Source: an uncultured Terrimonas sp. (GTDB taxonomy: Bacteria > Bacteroidota > Bacteroidia > Chitinophagales > Chitinophagaceae). From it: DNA of 10,208 nt. The stretch spans positions 1 to 10,208 of the forward strand of contig CAMPJQ010000049.1 of NCBI GenBank assembly GCA_946886925.1. The letters are read 5' to 3'. A program made the position numbers and the translations under genes. Positions 1 through 6,376 of the stretch are shown here, piece by piece; the stretch's first letter is position 1; every line of letters starts with the position of its first letter. The notes under the pieces were generated by a model. It was not told the origin of the DNA and did not search any database. It saw only the letters and a program-made list of their open reading frames with translations.

Positions 1-55
1 GCTGTGAAGACCCCGGCGCGACATCAAAGAGTTATCTTCCACTAAAAACAATGAG

Positions 56-369
56 CTACTTCTTTACCGGCTTTCTATAACTATATGCGTCCTCTATGAG
101 CGGCTTCAGGTCGGCGATGCCGGTCTTTTTTAAATCGGCTTTCAGTCCTACAAAATACTTTTTGTTTCTACGGACCAGTTCAAATTTCTGAGGTTCACTG
201 TTTGCTAAGGCTTCAGCCAGAAGTTCCGGCAAGGCCATAATTGCCGCGTCTTTTTGAACGGTTATAAATCCCTTCTCTCCCACTTTAAAAGTGGGTAGCC
301 GGAAGTGTACACTTCCAGTAACCCCGGGCAATGCTAAAGCTATAGTCCTATTTGTTCTAATGTAACCAT
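56..369 (-). CDS. MmcQ/YjbR family protein with an apparent 5' one-base frameshift
   Basis: The readable frame matches the small MmcQ/YjbR family: the hallmark 'IALALPGVTGSVHFRLPTFKVG' region is near the N-terminus and ends in an acidic/basic helix 'IEDAYSYRKPVKK'. Family members are about 105-120 residues, have a DNA-binding-like fold and have no firmly established role. The continuous frame offers only TTG at 331 (91 residues), which would cut off the conserved first helix. An ATG at 369 instead reads MVTLEQIGL and then hits TAG at 340-342. Adding one base near 347-350 joins the frames into MVTLEQIRTIALALPGV, which is how the family normally starts, and gives about 104 residues. The gene has therefore lost one base (a pseudogene) or the sequence contains an error. 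The ATG overlaps the end of the upstream membrane-protein gene by 13 bases, which suggests translational coupling. The family call is fairly firm; functional status is not. Confidence 0.65.
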
Positions 370-752
370 GGCTTTCTGGTTTTCAAAATTATCCAAATAA
401 GAATAGCAAAAACAAAAGTCAAAACAGCGAATGATTGCTCAAAGTTTGTCTTTGCGAAAAGATTACCAACCGTATTCAAAACAAATAAAACAAGAAAGAT
501 CCATAGTATGATGTTTATTGCTTTTTTCCCGAACCGGAATTTTATATAGTTGGCTTTCATGAGCAAAACAAGCCCCAGAAATAAGTTGATCAAAATGGAG
601 ATGGCTTCAAAAACATACATTTCCTGGTCGTTCTGAAGTCGTCCGCCCCAGGCGATGTTATACGGAATGGCTTTAACGATTACGGCTATATGAAACAGGA
701 TCACCATAACAAGCAGTCCCAGCAAAATATCTATTGATGTTTTAAATTTCAT
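357..752 (-). CDS. small four-helix integral membrane protein, function unknown
   Basis: This is a 131-residue hydrophobic protein when started at the ATG at 752 (MKFKTSID...). The frame stays open up to a TTG at 800, but the extra 16 residues are not hydrophobic and precede a good ATG, so 752 is preferred. Four membrane segments are visible at about residues 7-26, 46-65, 79-98 and 107-124. A conserved-looking loop 'NIAWGGRL...EMYVFE' lies between helices 1 and 2, and the tail is basic (KTRKPWLH). It resembles uncharacterised small membrane proteins of Bacteroidota; no enzymatic motif is visible. It lies 83 bases downstream of the glycoside hydrolase gene, and its stop overlaps the start of the MmcQ/YjbR gene, so the two small genes probably share a transcript. 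Confidence 0.7.
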   Translation of the reverse strand: MKFKTSIDILLGLLVMVILFHIAVIVKAIPYNIAWGGRLQNDQEMYVFEAISILINLFLGLVLLMKANYIKFRFGKKAINIILWIFLVLFVLNTVGNLFAKTNFEQSFAVLTFVFAILIWIILKTRKPWLH

Positions 753-835
753 TTGTCTTTTTAAACCAGTATTAATGATAGTCAATTGTTTCGGCTTCAA
801 AAGTATTACCTGAATTCCATTGATGATTGCCGGCG

Positions 836-3610
836 TTAGAAGCAGAGTATCTTCTCCAGCAGTTCAATGGAAAGTTCATGCGTGGGATTGAATTTTTCTC
901 CTGCCGCATATTGCAGTAAACTGGCTTTCAGTTGCCGCGCCGCAGGACGCTTTCCGGCATCCGTATCCAGGTCAAGCGCACACACCAGGAGCTTACCCTT
1001 TCCCACACGGGTTTCAAAAATGATCCCCAGCTTATAATTCCTTTCGTAATTATCAATCACCTGCACAATAGGACGGTAATCCGCAGGTGTTTCATTCAGC
1101 ACAACCGACTTCGACCTGTTAAACCGGTCGTCCCACTCATGCATTGCTGCATCGCCTGCAATGGCGTACGATGCCTGCGCCGTATACCGGCCCAGCAGGT
1201 CGGCCCATTGCCAGTCGCTGTGTGCTTCCGTAGGAAAGCCAGCCAGCGCCGGGTGTTGCGGATTGCAGAGAATGCTGAGCGTGCCCGCCTGGTTAAAAAG
1301 CCGCATGTTCCAGAAAGCGGGCATATAAGTGCCGGGTATTGCGCTCCTGCCTTTGGATACAGGAGGAAACTGCCGCACACTGTCGGGCCCCATAAACGCA
1401 GCTTTAATTTCATATAACCCTTCAGCAGGGGAAGAAAACAATAGCACGCGCTCTCCATTTGCCAGGTCTTTGCGGGCCGCCTCATCAAAAGCATAATGCA
1501 CACGCACATCGGGTGCTGCAGCAACTTGCTTTGCAGGATATACCCATATATTCCAACTGTTGGACGTGCCGGCTGCACTAACGGTAACCAGTAACCGGGA
1601 AGGAGAATGCGCCTTTTTTAAGGAGGCTTTAATGTCCCCGATGGAAGTGACTTTTCCCTGCTGCATTGTGCTTGTGGCGAAACTTCCGGAGGCTATTGTA
1701 TTATTTTGTTCATCGGTTATTTTCCATTCAGCAGCAGATCGCAAATCCCCAGGTCCGTAATTGGAAAGCATGGCTTTTGCTGTAAACAGATCATCGCTGG
1801 CATAGATCCGCTGCGGCATGCTTAAAAGACATACTACCGGCCCGCAAAAACGGCGAAACTCAGCCGGTGTTATCAATCCTTTTGAATCCCAGAACGCATC
1901 CAGCCAGCCAATGATGGCACACCCTTCTCCCGGGAAATCACGTGCTTCCACAACCTGGAAACCACCATAAGGATAGGAACGCAAACAGCCTTCTATCTCA
2001 TCTTTATACAGCGACACGGCGAACTTTCCGCTTGCCTGTGCAAACGCTTTGTTCTGATCGGCCATATTATTTTGTGCGAGTGAATGCCGGAACCCTTCGT
2101 AATTATATGGTTTGAGCGTTCCCGTAAACTTTGCCAGTTGGTCAAAATCAGGATAGCTGGCCCATTGACCTACTTCGTGTGCAAAGGTTGGCAATGACGA
2201 CAACCTGTATTTTTCAGTCTCCGCAGTTTTGATCAGCGACCACCTGTCCCAATCGGTACGCGGACCTTTAACGCCACGCTGCCCGATCTCCGTTCCCCTT
2301 TCCGCGAAATCGCCATTGGTAATGGTATCTCCGTTCTGACAGCGGTACAGCATACGGGTATCAATGCTCCTGCCTTTATTTACCAGCACTTCAAAGGGGC
2401 CCGGCGATTCATTGCCCATTGCCATAAATGCAAAGGAAGGATGGTTGCCATAGGTTTCAAGAATGCGCCGCAGTTCATCAAACAGGAACTGGTCGCGGAG
2501 CGGGTGTTCACCAAACACAGGGGCATCTATTGACCAGAAAGGGAGTTCCACCTGCAGATAAAAGCCAAGTTCATCCGCTGCTTCAAAAGCCGCTTCGGGC
2601 GGGCACCAGGAATTGAAACGCATAAAATTAAAACCGTACGATTTACAAATGCCCAGCACACGCGTCCACGAAGCCTTATCCATGGGCGGGTATCCCGTTA
2701 AAGGATAAATACATTCGTTTACCGGGCCACGCATGAGCACAGGCCGCCCGTTAACAACAAACTGACCTTTGGCAGTTGTTAACTTTCGTATACCATACTT
2801 CATGCTCTTTTTATCTTTGAAGCTCCCGGAACTGAGGGTAACCGTAACCGTGTGAAGGGCTGGTGAGAATTCATCCCATACAGGTGCAGCGGGTTTGAAG
2901 GGCAGGTCTATGATAGCTCCTGCAGCGGGTATGGTTACCTGTTTGTTCTGCAAAACAGCCTGGTGGCTCTTTCCGGTGATATTGCCCAGCTTCACCTGCA
3001 GGCGATCTGCATATACCTGTATGTCGCTGATCCATACTGGGCCGGTAGCCCGCAATTCTATCCGCCCGGTAATGCCGTTCCAGTTTCCCTGTGTATCATC
3101 TGTAATGGCAAAGCCCCAGGTGCCAATGGGAATGCTGCCGTAAGTATTGTCTATGCAGATCACTATAGTATGTATGCCGGGATTCAGCAGGCCGAGATCA
3201 TACACATGCGGAGCGGAAAGACTGTTCCGCAAACCATGGGGAACGCCGTCTATCCACAACGATGACTCCCAATGGACTCTTTCTAAAAAAAGTTCTGTTC
3301 TTTTTCCTTTCCATGATGCGGGTACTGTTATTGTGCGGCGGTACCAGGCTTTGCCTTCGTATTTTATTGCTCTTGTTAAACGGTGTGGATCTTTCACTGT
3401 GTTTTTAATACCAAAGCCCCGCTCTTCGCAGGAGCCCGGCAATTCAATGCTATCGGGCAGTTGCGCATCGAACCATCTTTCTTCCAAACCTTTGTTATCA
3501 GCATCAAGCCGGAACTTCCATTGTCCTGCAAGGTTCTGAACCTGGCTGTGTAATGCTGCCGTCATCATTGTAATAACAATAACAAGAAAAGCGTATTTTA
3601 CTTTTTTCAT
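836..3610 (-). CDS. secreted glycoside hydrolase family 2 protein (beta-glycosidase-like)
   Basis: This 924-residue protein has a clear signal peptide (about 1-22, ending AALHS) and no lipobox Cys, so it should be periplasmic or secreted. The GH2 layout is recognisable. A jelly-roll sugar-binding domain (about 25-190) carries 'KAWYRRTITVP', 'HWESSLWIDG' and 'GIHTIVICIDN'. An Ig-like domain spans about 195-275. A TIM barrel (about 280-600) begins 'FVVNGRPVLMRGPVNE'. The acid/base Glu is E401 in 'AMGNES', and the probable nucleophile is E479 in 'FAHEVGQW'. After a further beta region (about 600-695), residues 700-905 form an alpha/beta domain with 'KLGIIFETRVGKGKLLVC', as seen in longer Bacteroidota GH2 enzymes. 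Such proteins release terminal sugars (galactose, glucuronic acid or others) from plant or microbial polysaccharides; the specificity cannot be read here. The ATG at 3610 directly precedes the signal peptide. No SusC/SusD pair is in the window, so this is not a visible complete polysaccharide utilisation locus. Confidence 0.93.
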   Translation of the reverse strand: MKKVKYAFLVIVITMMTAALHSQVQNLAGQWKFRLDADNKGLEERWFDAQLPDSIELPGSCEERGFGIKNTVKDPHRLTRAIKYEGKAWYRRTITVPASWKGKRTELFLERVHWESSLWIDGVPHGLRNSLSAPHVYDLGLLNPGIHTIVICIDNTYGSIPIGTWGFAITDDTQGNWNGITGRIELRATGPVWISDIQVYADRLQVKLGNITGKSHQAVLQNKQVTIPAAGAIIDLPFKPAAPVWDEFSPALHTVTVTLSSGSFKDKKSMKYGIRKLTTAKGQFVVNGRPVLMRGPVNECIYPLTGYPPMDKASWTRVLGICKSYGFNFMRFNSWCPPEAAFEAADELGFYLQVELPFWSIDAPVFGEHPLRDQFLFDELRRILETYGNHPSFAFMAMGNESPGPFEVLVNKGRSIDTRMLYRCQNGDTITNGDFAERGTEIGQRGVKGPRTDWDRWSLIKTAETEKYRLSSLPTFAHEVGQWASYPDFDQLAKFTGTLKPYNYEGFRHSLAQNNMADQNKAFAQASGKFAVSLYKDEIEGCLRSYPYGGFQVVEARDFPGEGCAIIGWLDAFWDSKGLITPAEFRRFCGPVVCLLSMPQRIYASDDLFTAKAMLSNYGPGDLRSAAEWKITDEQNNTIASGSFATSTMQQGKVTSIGDIKASLKKAHSPSRLLVTVSAAGTSNSWNIWVYPAKQVAAAPDVRVHYAFDEAARKDLANGERVLLFSSPAEGLYEIKAAFMGPDSVRQFPPVSKGRSAIPGTYMPAFWNMRLFNQAGTLSILCNPQHPALAGFPTEAHSDWQWADLLGRYTAQASYAIAGDAAMHEWDDRFNRSKSVVLNETPADYRPIVQVIDNYERNYKLGIIFETRVGKGKLLVCALDLDTDAGKRPAARQLKASLLQYAAGEKFNPTHELSIELLEKILCF

Positions 3611-3645
3611 ATAAAAGAAAAAGGTTGGGAATAAATATGGGTTGA

Positions 3646-3660
3646 ATGCCTATACGGCAT
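3646..3660. repeat. short hairpin ATGCC-5-GGCAT in the GH2 leader
   Basis: ATGCC (3646-3650) and GGCAT (3656-3660) are perfect inverted repeats around TATAC, about 36-50 bases upstream of the GH2 start codon. It is adjacent to the larger inverted repeat at 3662-3689. A stem this short can occur by chance. Confidence 0.3.
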
Positions 3661-3661
3661 C

Positions 3662-3689
3662 TTGTATATCAGCAGGTGAAGATATACAA
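3662..3689. promoter_or_regulatory. perfect 9-bp inverted repeat, candidate operator of the GH2 gene
   Basis: TTGTATATC (3662-3670) and GATATACAA (3681-3689) are exact reverse complements separated by 10 bases, located 52-79 bases upstream of the GH2 ATG. The half-site centres are 19 bases apart, close to two helical turns, as expected for a dimeric regulator. It could alternatively form an RNA hairpin in the leader. The repeat is seen directly; its role is inferred. Confidence 0.4.
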
Positions 3690-3720
3690 AACAATATTCT
3701 CAAAAAGAAAATCCGGAATG

Positions 3721-3859
3721 ATGGGTGTATTCAAATTCACGCATTGCTTTGCTTCATGTGGGCGGTAAAAACCTGCATACCTGTCAGGCAGGCGCCCTCC
3801 ACGGCAGTCCGTTCTGATTAGCGTCTCCACCAGCCAGTGACAATTTGGAATACACCCAT
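3721..3859. repeat. approx. 140-bp element bounded by 17-bp inverted repeats
   Basis: The left arm (3721-3737, ATGGGTGTATTCAAATT) matches the reverse complement of the right arm (3842-3859) at all 17 positions with a single extra C in the right arm. The interior of about 104 bases is more GC-rich than its surroundings and has smaller pairings, such as CCTGC (3772-3776) with GCAGG (3788-3792), and the palindrome GGCGCC (3791-3796). It could fold as a long hairpin RNA, or be a small non-autonomous repeat of the REP or MITE kind. No target-site duplication is evident. Whether other copies exist in the genome cannot be seen from one window. Confidence 0.5.
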
Positions 3860-4120
3860 AATCCTCCACTTATCTCAATAATACAATGCTATTATCGGGA
3901 GTTTATTTATTATTCGCACGGAGCTTAAAAAAAGCACAATATGGGGAAAATATTTTTTTGACTAATACCCGGGATTCGGTACGGCACAGTAAAAAGAACA
4001 GGCAATAATGGGAGGCTACTTTTATTAGCGTATTATTTGCTTCCATCCGCAGGTAAAATAGAGGGATATTTTTTGCATGGAATTTCTACAAAATTTCAGG
4101 AGCCTCCTTTTCATTCGGTC

Positions 4121-4408
4121 TCAGGTAAGCGTTACACTTTCAATGGTTTCAAAGATCCTGGCTTTTGGACCCGACATTATTTTCCCCGCCACCCGGTTCC
4201 ATAATTTTTTTAATGTCTCATGCATCTGCTCAGCATCTTCTATACGATCAAACTCAAGTTCCACGATAATATGATCAGGATTATCGTGAAGGCGGAAGAT
4301 ACGGTAATGGCGAACACCTGCCTGCTTACGGCTTAAAGGATCATTGTCGAAAGCCATTTTCCATTCGTTAAAATCCGGTACCGGGTGCTCAATTTGAAGG
4401 ATGATCAT
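4121..4408 (-). CDS. small dimeric alpha/beta-barrel-like protein (ABM-type fold)
   Basis: This is a 95-residue protein starting at the ATG at 4408 (MIILQIEHPVPDFNEWKMAF). The frame is open to an ATG at 4459, but those 17 extra residues lack support and related proteins as I recall them begin at MIILQIEH. The pattern is beta strand 'MIILQIEH', helix 'FNEWKMAFDN', 'GVRHYRIFR', strand 'HIIVELEF', helix 'IEDAEQMHETLKKLW', and final strand 'ARIFETIESV'. This is the ferredoxin-like alpha/beta arrangement of the antibiotic biosynthesis monooxygenase / dimeric barrel superfamily. Many members are uncharacterised; this one may bind a small molecule in the cytoplasm, but no catalytic residue is certain. 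It is isolated, with 353 bp upstream and 510 bp downstream without genes, so it may have its own promoter. Confidence 0.75.
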   Translation of the reverse strand: MIILQIEHPVPDFNEWKMAFDNDPLSRKQAGVRHYRIFRLHDNPDHIIVELEFDRIEDAEQMHETLKKLWNRVAGKIMSGPKARIFETIESVTLT

Positions 4409-4761
4409 AGTGAATTGATTTAAGCTGGCCACGGCCAGAATGAAGCAAACAAAAAACAACCTGGATGATTAACATTACAACTCTATCAAGTTCTGTTCCA
4501 TTCCTGTGAAAGGGAGGAATTAAACGGGGCGGCCGCCGAAGTGGGGAATTTTTAGTACTGCTGCCCGGTTGCCGGAACATCCATTAACTGTATGTGCGCT
4601 GTTACTGCTATTTTTGCTTGCCGGCTGATAATAAAGTTACGGCGCCGGAACCATTCATTTTTGCCTGTATAAAGAATAGGATTGATCCGTTCCTTGATGT
4701 TTCTGAACAATGGCAGGTCTCTTCCCAATATATGAGCTGAACACAAAGTAAAGCTGGGGGC
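4409..4761. other. 353-bp gap with no confidently supported gene
   Basis: This gap lies between the ceramidase-like gene and the small alpha/beta-barrel gene. It holds a palindrome at 4425-4438 and a GC-rich NotI-like palindrome GCGGCCGC near 4530-4537. It also has a minus-strand frame that stays open for about 70 codons after the TGA of the ceramidase-like gene (4762 down to 4552), encoding a basic peptide that I do not recognise and that has no ATG near its start. It may be non-coding leader or a gene remnant. Confidence 0.5.
4425..4438. repeat. 14-bp palindrome CTGGCC-AC-GGCCAG
   Basis: This perfect inverted repeat of six bases either side of AC lies 17-30 bases upstream of the chosen ATG at 4408. 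It could form a tight hairpin (CTGGC-CACG-GCCAG) in the leader or be a protein-binding site. Function is unknown. Confidence 0.35.
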
Positions 4762-6099
4762 TCAACGTTTCACTCCCACTCCTTTCATCACCTGCTTCAC
4801 AGCCCCTTGTATCCTTTCCTCCACATTGTCGGCAAAAGGACCGGGCAATACATAGTAGATCATGCTGCTGCTGGCTTCGTATCCGCCTTCACCCAATATT
4901 CTTTTAGTAGGAATATAACACATCACTTCATTGCTGTAGCCTGCTACAAATAAATTTTCATTTTTAAAGGTGCGTTTGGCCCACAACGCATAATCCACCA
5001 CCACTTCTCCCGCCATGGCCAAAATAGTAAGGTCTTTGCCGAAGCGTATACACTGAACAGGATAACTGTACTTGCTTACATCCCAGCCTTTGTTGTAGGC
5101 CTGCAGCATCAGCTTCGCTCTCCGCTGAACATATTCATCACCGGTTACCATATCATTCTGATACAACTGCAGGTCAAACGGGCGGAATTCTAACTGCACG
5201 GTTTCATAACGGGTAGTAATAGGCGCACGAACAGGTTTCAATGTTCCTGTGAGCACTTTTTGTACTGATTCGGCCAGTGATTTTCCGTGTTGCATGGCGT
5301 GTTCTATTGTACCCCGCGGATTGGGATTGATATCGCCGCAACAACCCTGGAAAAACAAAGCCGTAATACCGGGATACATTTTTTCCAGTTCAATTTGCGC
5401 ATAACCTGCATAATCGCCGTTCACTTCGGTGTAATCGCCGGGTAACGTTGTATTGTGACAGGCATAACCAAACAATACAGCTTTCAGCTCACCGCCGGGT
5501 GTAGCAATTTTAAGTACAGGCACATCGTGATCCACGGGACGGATTGTTAATTTAGGGTCGCGCCTGTTGAAGGCAAAGTCTGCTTCCCCGTGCCCGCTCC
5601 ATACCTGCATGGGTGTAAGATTGGCCATCGCCATATCTACGGCAGCAACAATATCCTCCACCAGTTGCCGGGTATATTTGTATACCGTTTGCATATCATC
5701 GGGCTTATAGTAAAACATGCCGGCTGCAGGCCAAACCATGGGAGCCGAATGGGTATGCGATGAATTCAATAACAACTGTGAACGCTGGAGGCCATATTTA
5801 TCGTTCAGCCTTTGGGCAATGTCTGCTGATATTTCGTGTGATAAACCCAGCAGGTCAGTTGTTACGATCACCACCCTGCTGGTGGGCGATTCCTCAAAAA
5901 CAAGCGCCTTGGCCCAAAGATCATGCGCAATGCCGGTTGCGGGTTTTAACCTGGCGGGATTGGCGTAGCCATTTAACCAGGCATCTCCCTGCGGTGTAAT
6001 GGCTTTACGGCCAATACCCACTTTGATGTCGCCGGCCCACGACTGCGATGTTACTAATATAAAGCCCGCGATAAGTACGGAGATGAGTATTTTTTTCAT
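4762..6099 (-). CDS. secreted neutral/alkaline ceramidase-like hydrolase (N-terminal domain family)
   Basis: This 445-residue protein starts at the ATG at 6099 (MKKILISVLIAGF). An upstream ATG at 6147 would add 16 polar residues before the signal peptide and is less likely. The signal peptide spans about 1-22, cleaved after SWA. It belongs to the neutral/alkaline non-lysosomal ceramidase N-terminal domain family, metal-dependent amidases. Visible motifs are 'TTDLLGLSHE' (80-89), 'SSHTHSAP' (113-120; H115 and H117, zinc-site region), 'ACHNTT' (213-218; H215), 'AGEVVVDY' (363-370; E365) and 'CYIPTKR' (394-400; Y395). Canonical ceramidases carry the catalytic Ser in a GDxSPN motif; here it is 'GDINPN' with N258, so activity on ceramide is doubtful. 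The family includes many shorter bacterial proteins like this one, lacking the C-terminal domain of true ceramidases. It follows the aminotransferase gene by 273 bases on the same strand. The family call is firm; the substrate is unknown. Confidence 0.9.
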   Translation of the reverse strand: MKKILISVLIAGFILVTSQSWAGDIKVGIGRKAITPQGDAWLNGYANPARLKPATGIAHDLWAKALVFEESPTSRVVIVTTDLLGLSHEISADIAQRLNDKYGLQRSQLLLNSSHTHSAPMVWPAAGMFYYKPDDMQTVYKYTRQLVEDIVAAVDMAMANLTPMQVWSGHGEADFAFNRRDPKLTIRPVDHDVPVLKIATPGGELKAVLFGYACHNTTLPGDYTEVNGDYAGYAQIELEKMYPGITALFFQGCCGDINPNPRGTIEHAMQHGKSLAESVQKVLTGTLKPVRAPITTRYETVQLEFRPFDLQLYQNDMVTGDEYVQRRAKLMLQAYNKGWDVSKYSYPVQCIRFGKDLTILAMAGEVVVDYALWAKRTFKNENLFVAGYSNEVMCYIPTKRILGEGGYEASSSMIYYVLPGPFADNVEERIQGAVKQVMKGVGVKR

Positions 6100-6266
6100 G
6101 CGCTGATTATTTATTAAATCTAACAAAAAATTATTTTTATATGGCATGCGTTTGCTAAGATGATTAAACGGATGCTTCGTTCCACAGCGGGCAGGCTCAG
6201 CATTCCAGACAGTCGAATTGGAGTTCAGCTTTTATGCTAACGCTCAACCTTATTCTGTTGCTTGTC

Positions 6267-6285
6267 ACCCTGACGCAGGAAGGGT
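6267..6285. repeat. imperfect palindrome ACCCT-9-AGGGT, possible dispersed repeat
   Basis: ACCCT (6267-6271) pairs with AGGGT (6281-6285), and CCTG (6269-6272) pairs with CAGG (6276-6279) as an alternative fold. The sequence resembles short CATCCTGA...GAAGGATC-type repeats scattered through Bacteroidota intergenic regions, from memory only. The structure is visible; the repeat identity is inferred. Confidence 0.3.
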
Positions 6286-6334
6286 CTGTACCGGTTCAAT
6301 TGCAGATGCCTTGTTCTCCGTCACAACGGGCTTG

Positions 6335-6347
6335 CTGCCAACGGCAG
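6335..6347. repeat. hairpin CTGCC-AAC-GGCAG downstream of the aminotransferase gene
   Basis: A perfect 5-bp stem with a 3-base loop lies 26-38 bases past the aminotransferase stop codon. It lacks a following run of U on the minus-strand transcript, so it is not a standard intrinsic terminator, though it could stabilise the mRNA end. Confidence 0.35.
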
Positions 6348-6348
6348 A

Positions 6349-6376
6349 CACTCACCTTTCACTTCTCACTTCTCAC
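6349..6376. repeat. four-copy 7-bp tandem repeat spanning the aminotransferase stop codon
   Basis: On the minus strand the sequence reads GTGAGAA, GTGAGAA, GTGAAAG, GTGAGTG: two identical heptamers followed by two degenerate ones. The aminotransferase stop codon (TGA at 6373-6375) lies inside the first copy. Heptamer microsatellites like this are prone to copy-number change by slippage. Copy changes would leave the protein intact because the stop is in the first unit. Confidence 0.7.

Larger units (their letters stand above)
3611..4120. other. 510-bp gap with inverted repeats, no gene supported
   Basis: This AT-rich gap precedes the GH2 gene and should hold its promoter. No exact match to the Bacteroidota -7 motif TAnnTTTG was found on the minus strand, so no promoter is placed. 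The gap contains two short inverted repeats near the GH2 start (3646-3660 and 3662-3689) and a roughly 140-bp element with terminal inverted repeats (3721-3859). The part from about 3860 to 4120 is AT-rich and featureless to the eye. A 66-codon frame inside the element (3669-3869) has no recognisable domain and is treated as a by-product of the repeat. Confidence 0.6.
6100..6372. other. 273-bp gap with tandem repeat and small palindromes
   Basis: This gap between the aminotransferase stop and the ceramidase-like start is made largely of repetitive-looking sequence. It contains a heptamer tandem repeat at its right edge (6349-6376), a hairpin at 6335-6347, and a palindromic stretch at 6267-6285 (ACCCT-9-AGGGT). 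No gene is supported. A promoter for the ceramidase-like gene could lie in the AT-rich part (about 6100-6145), but no exact consensus is seen. Confidence 0.5.

Noticed and set aside
340..369. Programmed frameshifting in the MmcQ/YjbR-family gene
   Set aside because: No slippery heptamer or following stem is visible at the junction; simple base loss or sequence error is more economical.
932..1578. Long open frames on both strands inside the GH2 gene
   Set aside because: They lie wholly within a strongly supported coding region and their translations look like out-of-frame shadows rich in Arg, Cys and Pro.
3669..3869. 66-codon minus-strand frame before the GH2 gene
   Set aside because: It spans the inverted-repeat element, has no recognisable domain, and its ends coincide with the repeat arms, so it is best explained by the repeat.
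4409..4459. Longer start (ATG at 4459) for the small alpha/beta-barrel protein
   Set aside because: The extra 17 residues interrupt a family-typical N-terminus at MIILQIEH, and the segment contains a palindrome that looks regulatory.
6335..6347. Intrinsic terminator after the aminotransferase gene
   Set aside because: The stem is only 5 bp and no T-run follows on the minus strand.
6349..6376. Possible CRISPR array
   Set aside because: The repeats are 7 bp, directly adjacent and without spacers.
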